DNA of 64,000 nucleotides from DATFQE01 sp963733845 (GTDB taxonomy: Bacteria; Actinomycetota; Thermoleophilia; Gaiellales; Gaiellaceae). The number at the start of each line of letters is the position of its first letter. Within the stretch, counting starts at the first letter, position 1. Shown here piece after piece: positions 46,606 through 54,058 of this stretch. Where the stretch lies: assembly GCA_963733845.1 (NCBI GenBank), contig CAVTEM010000009.1, positions 124,001 to 188,000 of the forward strand. Direction: 5' to 3'. A program made the translations under genes and the position numbers. The notes under the pieces are model-generated. The model was not told the DNA's origin and did no database searches. It saw nothing but the letters and a program-made list of their open reading frames with translations.

Positions 46606-46677
46606 GCACGAACACGTGCGCTTTTCCCTGCTACTTCTTCAACGGGGTCGAGTGGGGGGTCCCCTCCCAGGGAGGGG
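46606..46677 (+). terminator. Hairpins in the convergent gap after the AlkZ-like gene
   Basis: GCACG-AACA-CGTGC (46606-46619) is followed by GCTTTT, a weak intrinsic terminator for the plus strand. CCCCTCCC-A-GGGAGGGG (46661-46677) is a perfect stem suited to the opposite gene. The 143-bp gap holds no other feature I can see. Confidence 0.4.
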
Positions 46678-46688
46678 GATGCGCTTTC

Positions 46689-47027
46689 CTACTCGAACGC
46701 GAGCCCGAGCCGCGACAGCTCTTCCTCGTCGAAGCGCCCCTCGATCGTCGCCTCGACGTCGAACTCCTCCGCGATGTCGGGCGGTTTGCCGATCAGCTCT
46801 GCGGCGCGCGAAACCGGGGCGGCCAGCGCTGCATCGGCGGCCGCCCGCGACTCCCACAGGTAGATGGCGCCCCAGCGTTCGGTCACCTCGTCCGAGACCC
46901 AGACCTTGAAGCGCAGTCCGGGCGTTTCTGCGAACGCGTCGACCGACTCGTCGCGGAGGTAGCGCCGGAGCTCCTCGATCGTCGTCTTGGAATCGGCCAG
47001 GTTCCAGAGGACGAGCCTGAGCAGCAC
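46689..47027 (-). CDS. YdhR-like small monooxygenase-fold protein
   Basis: A 112-residue protein with a dimeric alpha/beta-barrel pattern: LLRLVLWNL strand, a helix TTIEELRRYLRDESVDAFAETPG, then LRFKVWVSDEVTERWGAIYLWESRAAADAALA, which resembles YdhR/ABM-type proteins (predicted cofactor-free monooxygenases). The C-terminus has a VEATIEGRF strand and an acidic tail. The substrate and true activity are unknown. It sits one base after the next small gene, so they are probably cotranscribed. Confidence 0.7.
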   Translation of the reverse strand: MLLRLVLWNLADSKTTIEELRRYLRDESVDAFAETPGLRFKVWVSDEVTERWGAIYLWESRAAADAALAAPVSRAAELIGKPPDIAEEFDVEATIEGRFDEEELSRLGLAFE

Positions 47028-47177
47028 CTACTCGTCCGCTTCGACCGGCAGCTTCGCCAGTAGCTGTTTCAGCGAGCGCAGCACGTCCGCCTCGTCGTGC
47101 CCGAAATCGTCGAGGTAGGCGTGCACCGCGGAGTGCAGGAGCCTGAGCTCCTCGTCGGTCAGTTCGATCGTGTGCAT
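47028..47177 (-). CDS. Small acidic protein, unknown
   Basis: A 49-residue acidic protein (MHTIELTDEELRLLHSAVHAYLDDFGHDEADVL...). It begins with the strand-turn IELTDEELRLLHSAVHAYL, a pattern seen in many short actinobacterial regulatory-like proteins of unknown function. The start at ATG 47177 was preferred to a longer upstream frame, which would overlap the cupin gene and encode basic low-complexity sequence. Confidence 0.6.
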   Translation of the reverse strand: MHTIELTDEELRLLHSAVHAYLDDFGHDEADVLRSLKQLLAKLPVEADE

Positions 47178-47187
47178 GCCGCGGAGC

Positions 47188-47547
47188 CTAACCCCACGCG
47201 GGAGGCTCGTAGGCCCCCTCGAGCGGCGCGCCGAAGGTGACGAACTCGAGCCCGTCGGCACCGGCGGTCGGCACCCGGGTCGAGCCCGGGTCCACGCGCA
47301 GGAAGCGCCCGGGCTTGAGCTCGACCTCCTCGCCGTCCACGCTCATCTGCCCTGACCCACGGACGACGAAGTAGACCTCCTCCTGGCCGGCGTCCGCGTG
47401 GTCATGCTCGCGTCCGGTCACGCCGGCGGGGAACGTGAAGTAGTTGAAGCCGAACGCGCGCCCGCCGACGGCGCGGCGCACCTTGCGCACCATCCCGCCC
47501 GGCCCCTCGCCCTCCAGCTCGTCCACGTCCGCGAAGGTGTAGCCCAT
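47188..47547 (-). CDS. Cupin domain protein
   Basis: A 119-residue single-domain cupin. The metal-binding motif 1 is REHDHADAGQEEVYFVVRGSGQMSVDGE (His, His and Glu ligands), and motif 2 is LKPGRFLRVDPGSTRV, lacking the usual second His. The C-terminus FVTFGAPLEGAYEPPAWG is the type seen in predicted mannose-6-phosphate-isomerase-like or sensor cupins. Function unknown. ATG 47547 is preceded by GGAGGC and lies 8 bp after the carboxyltransferase stop, so it is likely in that operon. Confidence 0.85.
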   Translation of the reverse strand: MGYTFADVDELEGEGPGGMVRKVRRAVGGRAFGFNYFTFPAGVTGREHDHADAGQEEVYFVVRGSGQMSVDGEEVELKPGRFLRVDPGSTRVPTAGADGLEFVTFGAPLEGAYEPPAWG

Positions 47548-47555
47548 GCCGCCTC

Positions 47556-49115
47556 CTACATCCGAAAGATGCCGAACTTCGTCTCCGGGATCGGGGCGTT
47601 GAGCGCCGCCGACAGCCCGAGTGCGAGCACGCGCCTGGTGTCGAGCGGGTCGATGATCCCGTCGTCCCAGAGCCGCGCCGTCGAGTAGTACGGGTTGCCC
47701 TCGGCCTCGTACTTCGCCCGGATCTCGTCGGGATCCGCATCGCCGACCATCGTCAGCACCGTCGCCGCCTGCTCGCCGCCCATCACGGAGATGCGCGCGT
47801 TCGGCCACATCCACAGCTGGCGCGGGCCGTACGCGCGCCCGCACATGCCGTAGTTGCCGGCGCCGAACGAGCCGCCGATCACGACCGTGAACTTGGGCAC
47901 GTCGGCGCAGGCGACCGCCATCACGAGCTTGGCGCCGTCCCGCGCGATCCCGCCGGCTTCGTACTCGACCCCGACCATGAAGCCGGTGATGTTCTGCAGG
48001 AAGACGAGCGGGATCTTGCGCTCGCACGCGAGCTCGATGAAGTGCGCGCCCTTCTGCGCCGACTCCGCGAACAGGACGCCGTCGTTGGCCAGGATCGCGA
48101 CCGGGTACCCCTCGATGCGGGCGAAGCCACAGACGAGCGTCTCGCCGTAGAGCCGCTTGAACTCGTCGAAGCGGCTGCCGTCCACGACTCGCGCGATCAC
48201 CTCGCGGGGATCCAGCTGCTGGCGGTGGTCCTCGGGGATCAGTCCGTACAGCTCGGCCGGGTCGGCGACGGGCTCCTCCGGCGGAGCGACGTCCCAGGGC
48301 GGCTCCTTGCGTCGGTGCAGGTGGCGCACGATCGAGCGGGCGATCGCGAGCGCGTGCTCGTCTCCGGTCGCGTAGTGGTCGGCGACACCGGACCGCCGCG
48401 CGTGGACGTCCGCGCCGCCGAGCTCCTCCGCCGTCACGTCCTGGCCGGTCGCCGCCTTCACCAGCGGAGGCCCGCCGATGAAGATGGTGCCGGTGCCGCG
48501 CACGATCACGGTCTCGTCGCTCATCGCCGGCACGTAGGCGCCGCCGGCCGTGCACGAGCCCATCACGACCGCGATCTGCGGGATCCCCTTCGCGGACATG
48601 CGCGCCTGGTTGTAGAAGATCCGCCCGAAGTGCTCGCGGTCGGGGAAGACCTCGGCCTGCAGCGGCAGGAAGGCGCCTCCGGAGTCGACGAGGTAGATGC
48701 ACGGCAGGTGGTTCTGCTCGGCGACCTCCTGCGCCCGCAGGTGCTTCTTGACGGTCAGCGGGAAGTACGAGCCGCCCTTGACCGTGGCGTCGTTCGCGAC
48801 CAGCACGCACTCCTGGCCCTCGACGACGCCGATGCCGGTCACGATCCCGGCCGACGGAGCCTGGCCGTCGTACACATCCCAGGCGGCAAGCGCGCCGAGC
48901 TCGAGGAAGGCGCTGCCGGGGTCGAGCAGCCTGTCGATTCGCTCGCGGGCGGTCAGCTTCCCGCGCGAACGGTGACGCTCGACGGCCCGCTCGCCGCCGC
49001 CCGCTGCGACCCGAGCGCTGCGTGCGCGCAGCTCGCCGACGAGCTCCTCCATCCGCGCCTGCCCACGCTCGAACGCCTCGGACGCCCGATCGACCTGCGA
49101 CGTGAGCACGGACAC
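47556..49115 (-). CDS. Acyl-CoA carboxylase carboxyltransferase (methylcrotonyl-CoA carboxylase beta-like)
   Basis: A 519-residue biotin-dependent carboxyltransferase. Family marks: RHRSRGKLTARERIDRLLDPG, then YDGQAPSAGIVTGIGVVEG, the ANDATVKGGSYFPLTVKKHLRAQE stretch, the CoA-binding MGSCTAGGAYVPAMSDE, VFLQNITGFMVGVEYE and the C-terminal ALNAPIPETKFGIFRM. The FGxFRM ending and the AxVKGGxYxPxTVKKHLR segment are typical of methylcrotonyl-CoA carboxylase beta (leucine breakdown) or geranyl-CoA relatives. The biotin subunit at 40011 is the only candidate partner in the window. Confidence 0.93.
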   Translation of the reverse strand: MSVLTSQVDRASEAFERGQARMEELVGELRARSARVAAGGGERAVERHRSRGKLTARERIDRLLDPGSAFLELGALAAWDVYDGQAPSAGIVTGIGVVEGQECVLVANDATVKGGSYFPLTVKKHLRAQEVAEQNHLPCIYLVDSGGAFLPLQAEVFPDREHFGRIFYNQARMSAKGIPQIAVVMGSCTAGGAYVPAMSDETVIVRGTGTIFIGGPPLVKAATGQDVTAEELGGADVHARRSGVADHYATGDEHALAIARSIVRHLHRRKEPPWDVAPPEEPVADPAELYGLIPEDHRQQLDPREVIARVVDGSRFDEFKRLYGETLVCGFARIEGYPVAILANDGVLFAESAQKGAHFIELACERKIPLVFLQNITGFMVGVEYEAGGIARDGAKLVMAVACADVPKFTVVIGGSFGAGNYGMCGRAYGPRQLWMWPNARISVMGGEQAATVLTMVGDADPDEIRAKYEAEGNPYYSTARLWDDGIIDPLDTRRVLALGLSAALNAPIPETKFGIFRM

Positions 49116-49138
49116 GCGGATCAGACTAACCAGCGGGT

Positions 49139-49210
49139 AGGACCGAAGGTCCTATTGTGAGCGGCGCGATCCTCGACCACAGTTGGACTGGCAGGCCGCA
49201 CAGTGCGGCC
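49139..49210 (+). promoter_or_regulatory. Two hairpins in the divergent gap before the small gene at 49230
   Basis: AGGACC-GAA-GGTCCT (49139-49153) and GGCCGCA-CAG-TGCGGCC (49194-49210) lie between the carboxyltransferase start and the small gene. They may be operators or a 5'-UTR structure. No -10 box is certain. Confidence 0.35.
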
Positions 49211-49229
49211 TTCGACCTACTTGCGGCAG

Positions 49230-49460
49230 ATGAGGATTCGAGTCGACGACCCACAGCTCGTGGACGAGCTCGTCCACCACCTCCGGCGCTCCGGCTGCGT
49301 CGCCGAGCCCTCGGAGGTGGACGCGCACGGCGACGGGATCACCCTCGACGTCCGGCTGCCTGCCGCCTTCGACGAGGCCCAGGCCCGGATGGAGGTCGAG
49401 GTCTACCTGAAGGTCTTCGAGGCCACCCACCCTGGTCGGACCGCCAGCCTGCTCGGCTGA
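49230..49460 (+). CDS. Small conserved protein, paralogue of 24174-24431
   Basis: A 76-residue alpha/beta protein of unknown function. MRIRVDDPQLVDELVHHLRRSGCVAEPSEVDAHG aligns with the start of the small protein at 24174-24431, both having a DDP-x2-VxxLxxxLRR pattern. The C-terminal helix DEAQARMEVEVYLKVFEATHPG is charged. ATG 49230 was chosen from this alignment; GTG 49203 would add nine residues. No partner gene is obvious. Confidence 0.7.
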   Translation: MRIRVDDPQLVDELVHHLRRSGCVAEPSEVDAHGDGITLDVRLPAAFDEAQARMEVEVYLKVFEATHPGRTASLLG

Positions 49461-49499
49461 GGGATCGACTCCGCCGCCCGCGCGGCCGATCTTCAGAGC

Positions 49500-49940
49500 A
49501 TGCGCCGCCTCGCCGCCATCGCGTCGGCCGCCGTGCTGGCCGCAACGGCCGCCGCCGACGCCTCCGCGACGATCGTGCCCGGAAAGGGCATGTCCGGAGT
49601 GGCGCTCGGGATGACCAAGGCCCAGGTACGCGCCCGCCTCGGCGGGCCGGTCGGAACCGGCGGCGGACGCTGGTACTACGCCCGCGTGTGGGTCGGCTTC
49701 CGGGCCGGCCGTGCCGTCGAGATCACGACCACGCGCAGCACCGAGCGCACCAGCGGCGGGCTCGGCGTCGACTCCAGCGAGTCGTCGTTGCGTTCCGCCT
49801 ATCCACGGCTTGCCTGCACCCCCGCGACGCCGTTCAGGCGCTGCCGCCTCGGCAGCGGCGCTCCGGGCACGCGCGTGACCGACTTCATGGTCGGACGCGG
49901 CCGCGTCCTGCAGATCACGGTCGCGCTGCTGCCCGGCTAG
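49500..49940 (+). CDS. Secreted protein, unknown
   Basis: A 146-residue exported protein. The signal peptide MRRLAAIASAAVLAATAAADASA is followed by a mature region starting TIVPGKGMSGVALGMTKAQVRARLGGP, a pattern shared with BamE/SmpA-like and other small envelope proteins (Gly-x-Thr-x3-V-x2-LG). Two cysteines (ACTPATPFRRCRLG) probably form a disulfide. No defined family is recognised. Confidence 0.75.
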   Translation: MRRLAAIASAAVLAATAAADASATIVPGKGMSGVALGMTKAQVRARLGGPVGTGGGRWYYARVWVGFRAGRAVEITTTRSTERTSGGLGVDSSESSLRSAYPRLACTPATPFRRCRLGSGAPGTRVTDFMVGRGRVLQITVALLPG

Positions 49941-50007
49941 AGCGCCTCAGCACGACGCCCTCGAGGTGACGCCGTACCGGCGGCGCACGCGCATCCGGAA
50001 GCGCTTC

Positions 50008-50589
50008 CTAGTACTTCTTCTTCCGCTCGTCTTCGAAGACCTGGTCGCCGGCCGTCCACTCGATCGAGGTGAACGAGAAGCTCAGCTGCACGCGCCCGTC
50101 GGCCAGGTCCTTGATGCCGACGACGCGAACGCCCTTCAATGTCGACTGCTCGAGGCCGGTGAAGACGATCTTCTCGATCGCCTCGTTGGTGACCAGCGCC
50201 TGCCTGAAGCGGGGCATGCTCGTGGTCTTCTTGATCACGACGACGACGTCGGAGTACTCGCGATGCCCGAGGTTGGCGTTGTTCGACTTGTCGACCGCGG
50301 CCTTCATCTCCAGCTCGTACGTGATCACGTCGAACGCGCCGGCGTGTGCCTTGTCCGTGAGCGGCCCCTTGATGCCGTCCACGTACATGTACGTGCGCTC
50401 GTCGACTTCCGCGACCGGTGCCTGCGGAGCCGCCTCGCGCAGGAGCTGCTGTTGCAACGCGTGGTTCCCGCCCGCGCGCTGCAGCTCCTCGAGGACGCTC
50501 GCGCGCTTGCCCTCGTCGAGCTGCGCGAGCGCGGGCTTGCGTTCGAGCTCGCGCTCCAGCTCCTCATCCCAGCGGCGACGCTTCGCCAT
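50008..50589 (-). CDS. Hcp-like tube-fold protein with injection-system cargo motif
   Basis: A 193-residue protein. The basic, charged N-terminus carries VLEELQRAGGNHALQQQLL (about 32-50), matching the LQRxxGNxA motif found in proteins linked to extracellular contractile injection systems. From about residue 66 the pattern matches the Hcp/T6SS tube family: TYMYVDGIKGPLTDKAHAGAFDVITYELEM, REYSDVVVVIKKTTSMPRFRQALVTNEAIEKIVFTGL, and VRVVGIKDLADGRVQLSFSFTSIEWTAGD. No T6SS or eCIS structural gene is in the window, so it could be a tube-like adaptor, a fused effector or an orphan. ATG 50589 starts the protein directly (MAKRRRW). Confidence 0.75.
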   Translation of the reverse strand: MAKRRRWDEELERELERKPALAQLDEGKRASVLEELQRAGGNHALQQQLLREAAPQAPVAEVDERTYMYVDGIKGPLTDKAHAGAFDVITYELEMKAAVDKSNNANLGHREYSDVVVVIKKTTSMPRFRQALVTNEAIEKIVFTGLEQSTLKGVRVVGIKDLADGRVQLSFSFTSIEWTAGDQVFEDERKKKY

Positions 50590-50633
50590 CGGTTCGATGC
50601 TAACGCCGCGTTCGCGTGCGCACAACGAGACGC

Positions 50634-51332
50634 TCAGCGCCGCGCCTTGGCCAGCGCCTGCTCGGCCTCGTCCACGGCGTCGGCCGCCTCGTCGGCCGCC
50701 CGGCGGGCCTGCTGCGCCGAGCGCTCGGCGTCGCGCGCCTCGCGCTCGAGCCGGCGCTGCTCGGCCTTCGCCTCGCGCAGGGCCGCCTCGGCCTGCTTCA
50801 CGCGCTTGCCACGGCTCTCGTCCTCGCGCTTCGGCTTGCCCGCCGGCTGCGACGGCGCGAACGTCAGCCCGGCCAGCGGGTCGAAGCCGCCCGGCTCCGG
50901 CTCCTCCGTCAAGCGCCCGGCCGCGAGGGCGTCCCGCAGCTCCTCGTCCACCGACGCGGTCCGGAAGGTGGACACGATCCGCTCGAGCACGGGGTCGGTC
51001 GCCTTGCCCAGCAGGCTGCGGGACGCATCCCGGAGCTTGCGCAAGGCATCGTTCTGCGCCTGCTGCGCCGCGGCGAACGCGTCGTGGTCGCCGCCGGCAA
51101 GCGCGGTCCGGAGCGCCTCGCTCGAGTCCAGCAGCTTCTTCACGCCGGGCTTGTTCCGGCGTGCCAGCTGATTCACCGTCCACAACGGCACGGACGGCTT
51201 CCGCGCACCCGAGACCTCCGCGGCCTCGTCGGCGCGGCCGTCCGCCTTCAGCTGCTTCGCCAGCGCGGTACGGCGCTCGACGAACTCGTCGAGCGGCGCG
51301 GAGCAGAGCTCGTCCAGGATCGCCTCGTCCAC
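50634..51332 (-). CDS. Conserved coiled-coil protein, unknown
   Basis: A 232-residue soluble, mostly helical protein. The N-terminal half is globular, with ERRTALAKQLKADGRADEAAEVSGARKPSVPLWTVNQLARRN and a repeated LRDA pattern, as seen in a widespread actinobacterial family of unknown function. The C-terminal ~75 residues form a long Ala/Glu/Arg coiled coil (KRVKQAEAALREAKAEQRRLE...). It lies between the Ku gene and the Hcp-like gene on the same strand with small gaps. Whether it works with either is unknown. Confidence 0.75.
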   Translation of the reverse strand: MDEAILDELCSAPLDEFVERRTALAKQLKADGRADEAAEVSGARKPSVPLWTVNQLARRNKPGVKKLLDSSEALRTALAGGDHDAFAAAQQAQNDALRKLRDASRSLLGKATDPVLERIVSTFRTASVDEELRDALAAGRLTEEPEPGGFDPLAGLTFAPSQPAGKPKREDESRGKRVKQAEAALREAKAEQRRLEREARDAERSAQQARRAADEAADAVDEAEQALAKARR

Positions 51333-51353
51333 AGGGGAGAGGTTAGTGCCGCA

Positions 51354-52271
51354 CTACGCGGCCTCGAGGGCCTCGATCAGCTCCTCTTTCGACATGTCGG
51401 CCCGGCCGGGGATGTCGGCCTTCTTGGCGCGCTCGTAGAGCTCCGGCTTGGACAGCTTGCCCAGGCCGTTCCGCCGCTTGCCGTTCTTGCGTGAACCGCT
51501 GCCGGCCGACTCGAGGCTCGCACGCAGCGCCTCCATCAGGTCCGGGACGCGCTCCTTCTTCTCGGCCCCGGTGTCGACGTGGACCTCCTCGCCCTTCCTC
51601 TTGCGCTTGATGACGTCGCAGAGGGCGTCGCGGTAGGTGTCCTTGTACTTCTCGGGTTTGAACTCGCCGCCGAACGAGTCGATCAGCTGCTGTGCCATCC
51701 GCAGCTCGTCCTTCGAGACACGCGCCTTCTTCGGCTTGATCTCGTCGATCGGCCTGATCTCGTCCGCGAAGTACATCTTCTCCAGGGTGATCAGACCGTC
51801 CCGGATGCGCAGGCAGCCGAGGTGCTGCTTGTCGCGCATGACGTACTTCGCGATCGCCGCCAGGCCGGAGTCCTCCATCGCCTTCAGGAGCAGCGAGTAG
51901 ACCTTCTCGCCCCCCTGCGCAGGCCCGAGGTAGTAGGTGCGCTCGAAGTAGATCGGATCGATGTCGTCGTAGGGGACGAAGTCGCGGATGTCGATCGTCT
52001 TGAACCCCTCCGCCTCGGCACCGGCGGTCTCGAAGTCCTCGTCGGTCATGTAGACGTACTCGCCCTTCGAGTATTCGAACGCCTTGACGATCTGGTCGTC
52101 CGGTACGGGCTTGCCCTCCTTCTTGCAGACCTTCTCGTAGCCGATCCGGCTGTCGTCCTTGGAGTGCAGGTAGTGGAAGTGCAGCTTGTGCTCGTCGATG
52201 GCGCTGTACATGCGCACGGGCACGTTCACGAGCCCGAAGGAGATCGCGCCGGACCAGATCGCGCGGGGCAT
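51354..52271 (-). CDS. ku: Non-homologous end-joining protein Ku
   Basis: Bacterial Ku of 305 residues, which binds DNA double-strand ends and recruits ligase LigD. MPRAIWSGAISFGLVNVPVRMYSAIDEHKLHFHYLH is the family N-terminus. The ring core includes IGYEKVCKKEGKPV, the DEDFETAGAEAEGFKTIDIRDFV region and FGGEFKPEKYKDTYRDALCDVIKRK. A C-terminal extension holds a SAP/Rho_N-like helix pair (LGKLSKPELYERAKKADIPGRADMSKEELIEAL) that may bind DNA. ATG 52271 gives the standard start. No ligD is in the window. It is divergent from the zinc-metalloprotease-like gene across 51 bp. Confidence 0.96.
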   Translation of the reverse strand: MPRAIWSGAISFGLVNVPVRMYSAIDEHKLHFHYLHSKDDSRIGYEKVCKKEGKPVPDDQIVKAFEYSKGEYVYMTDEDFETAGAEAEGFKTIDIRDFVPYDDIDPIYFERTYYLGPAQGGEKVYSLLLKAMEDSGLAAIAKYVMRDKQHLGCLRIRDGLITLEKMYFADEIRPIDEIKPKKARVSKDELRMAQQLIDSFGGEFKPEKYKDTYRDALCDVIKRKRKGEEVHVDTGAEKKERVPDLMEALRASLESAGSGSRKNGKRRNGLGKLSKPELYERAKKADIPGRADMSKEELIEALEAA

Positions 52272-52287
52272 GAGCGCGGTGTTCCCC

Positions 52288-52316
52288 TTGCCGCCGGGTC
52301 GGAAACGGCTTAGGTT
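52288..52316 (+). promoter_or_regulatory. Promoter of the metalloprotease-like cargo gene
   Basis: TTGCCG (52288-52293), a 17-nt spacer and TAGGTT (52311-52316), ending 6 nt before GTG 52323. It is one of the best promoter matches in the window and leaves no room for a Shine-Dalgarno, so a leaderless mRNA is predicted. Confidence 0.5.
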
Positions 52317-52322
52317 CGACCG

Positions 52323-53129
52323 GTGGGCGGCTTCGAGCATGCGCGCGAGCCGGCGGAGCCGGAGTCGGCGGCCGCCGAGGCCGCAACCGCCCAGCCCGCG
52401 GTGGGCCCTGAATTGGTCCGCAGCCTCTCCCGCAGCGCCGGTAACCGCGCCGTCAGCGCGCTGCTCCAGCGGCACGGAGCCCACGTGGCGGCGGCCGCGC
52501 AGACGGGGAAGGCGACCACGTGGGAGGCCGTGGAGGCCGACCTCAGCTTCTCGCCGTTCGGCTGGGAGGCGATGCGGATCCTGAAGGACAACAACATCAA
52601 GCTGAACAAGACGACGAGCGGCGCCGTCGCGGGCTTCCAGCCCGATCAGAACACCTGCTTCATCAACCTGTCGATGCCGTCGTACGAGATCGCTGCGTAC
52701 TTCGTGCACGAGATGTACCACGCGTCCCAGTTCCACGGAAAGCGCTCGCCCGCGGCGACGACGATGGCGGAGGACCCCTGGGTCGCGCTGATGGTCACCG
52801 AGGAGGTGGACGGGACCGTCAAGGGCTTCATGCACAAGCTCTCGCTCGAGAGCTTCGGTCGCGCGCCGAAGAACGACCGGCCGGCAGGGATGAGCAGGTT
52901 CCGGGGTGCCTACCAGTACGCCTACAACGAGGCGATCGCCGAGGGCGTGGACCCGGTTGAGGCGCGCAAGCGCGGCATGGCCAACGGGGCGAGGATGATC
53001 CGCTACATGTTCAAGCGGCCGTCGAAGAAGCTCTCTGCGGACCTGCAGCCGAACCAGTTCGAGACCTACTCCGAGTACTACCACCGCGAATGGGCGGATC
53101 AGCGGAAGAAAGCGGCCGCGAAGCCCTGA
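52323..53129 (+). CDS. Putative zinc-metalloprotease effector with injection-system cargo motif
   Basis: A 268-residue protein. After a low-complexity acidic/Ala-rich leader comes LVRSLSRSAGNRAVSALLQRHG (about 31-52), which matches the LQRxAGNRAxxxLLQR leader common in proteins encoded near extracellular contractile injection systems. The catalytic-looking domain has a HEMYH zinc motif (129-133) in AAYFVHEMYHASQFHGK, and AYNEAIAEG about 70 residues later could supply a third Glu ligand. No signal peptide is present. It could be an injected toxin or a cytoplasmic peptidase. The 3' end overlaps the next frame by 40 bp. Confidence 0.75.
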   Translation: MGGFEHAREPAEPESAAAEAATAQPAVGPELVRSLSRSAGNRAVSALLQRHGAHVAAAAQTGKATTWEAVEADLSFSPFGWEAMRILKDNNIKLNKTTSGAVAGFQPDQNTCFINLSMPSYEIAAYFVHEMYHASQFHGKRSPAATTMAEDPWVALMVTEEVDGTVKGFMHKLSLESFGRAPKNDRPAGMSRFRGAYQYAYNEAIAEGVDPVEARKRGMANGARMIRYMFKRPSKKLSADLQPNQFETYSEYYHREWADQRKKAAAKP

Positions 53130-54004
53130 GCGACGTCTCGATCCCGCCGTGTTTGGCCTGGTGGCAAGAAGAGCCGGGCGGTCCGGAGTGGCTGGACCGG
53201 CTCCCGGCGCTCGTGGCGGACTGCGCCGCCCGCTGGTCGCTGTCGTTCGGGCCGCCGTTCGACTCGCATACCTCGTGGGTGGCGCCCGTCACCCGCGCGG
53301 ACGGTTCGTCCGCAGTCCTGAAGCTGAACTTCCCCGATCCCGACACCGAGCACGAGGCCGACGCGCTCGCGCACTGGGACGGCGTCGGCGCGGTTCGCCT
53401 GCTCGAGCACGAGCCGTCGGCCCGGGCGCTGCTGATCGAGCGCTGCGAGCCCGGCACGCAGCTCTGGGCGGTCGTCGACGACGACGAGGCCACGCTGATC
53501 GGCGCGGACGTGCTGCGCCGCCTGTGGCGGCCGCCCGACCACGGCCCCTACCGCCGGCTGGCGGACGAGGCCGCGCGGTGGGCGGAGGAGTTGCCGCTCC
53601 GCTGGGAGCAGCGTGGCCGCCCGTTCGAGCGGTCGCTGCTGGACGCCGTCCTGGCGGCGATCGGGGAGCTGGCGCCGTCGCAGCCCGAGCTCGTCGTCGC
53701 CCACCAGGACCTGCACGGCGGCAACGTGCTCCGCTCCGGGGACGCCTGGGTGGCGATCGACGCCAAGCCCTTGCTCGCGGAGCGCGCGTTCGACACCGCC
53801 TCGCTCGTGCGCGACCGGCGGCCCTGGCTGGCGCGGGAGGCCCATCCGGAGCGGCGGCTGGCGCGCCGGCTCGACCTGGTCGCGGACGCCCTGGCGCTCG
53901 ACCGTGAGCGCATGCGCGCGTGGGGGATGGTGCACGCCGTCGCCTGGGACGGCGACGAGCTGATGATCGCCTGCGCGCGCTGGCTCTCGAGCCTGCGTCC
54001 GTAG
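53090..54004 (+). CDS. Aminoglycoside/hydroxyurea antibiotic phosphotransferase family (APH(6)-like)
   Basis: A 304-residue kinase-fold protein of the streptomycin 6-phosphotransferase-like family. N-terminal lobe: FGPPFDSHTSWVAPVTRADGSSAVLKLNFPD with the ATP-binding Lys. Catalytic loop: VVAHQDLHGGNVLR with the catalytic Asp. Metal-binding Asp: WVAIDAKPLLAERAFD. These match APH(6)/Aph3-type resistance kinases, but many environmental members phosphorylate other small molecules. The ATG 53090 start overlaps the upstream gene by 40 bp. Conserved sequence begins near VSIPPCLAWWQEEPGGPEWL, so the true start may be later. Confidence 0.85.
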   Translation: MGGSAEESGREALSDVSIPPCLAWWQEEPGGPEWLDRLPALVADCAARWSLSFGPPFDSHTSWVAPVTRADGSSAVLKLNFPDPDTEHEADALAHWDGVGAVRLLEHEPSARALLIERCEPGTQLWAVVDDDEATLIGADVLRRLWRPPDHGPYRRLADEAARWAEELPLRWEQRGRPFERSLLDAVLAAIGELAPSQPELVVAHQDLHGGNVLRSGDAWVAIDAKPLLAERAFDTASLVRDRRPWLAREAHPERRLARRLDLVADALALDRERMRAWGMVHAVAWDGDELMIACARWLSSLRP

Positions 54005-54058
54005 CTGCCGATCTAGCTCGCGCTCGAGAGCTGGCCGTAGTCGGCGTCGTCGAGGTGC

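Noticed and set aside
50008..50589. A type VI secretion locus
   Set aside because: Only an Hcp-like protein is present; no TssB/C, VgrG, TssK or ClpV-type genes occur here, so I claim only the fold and the leader motif.
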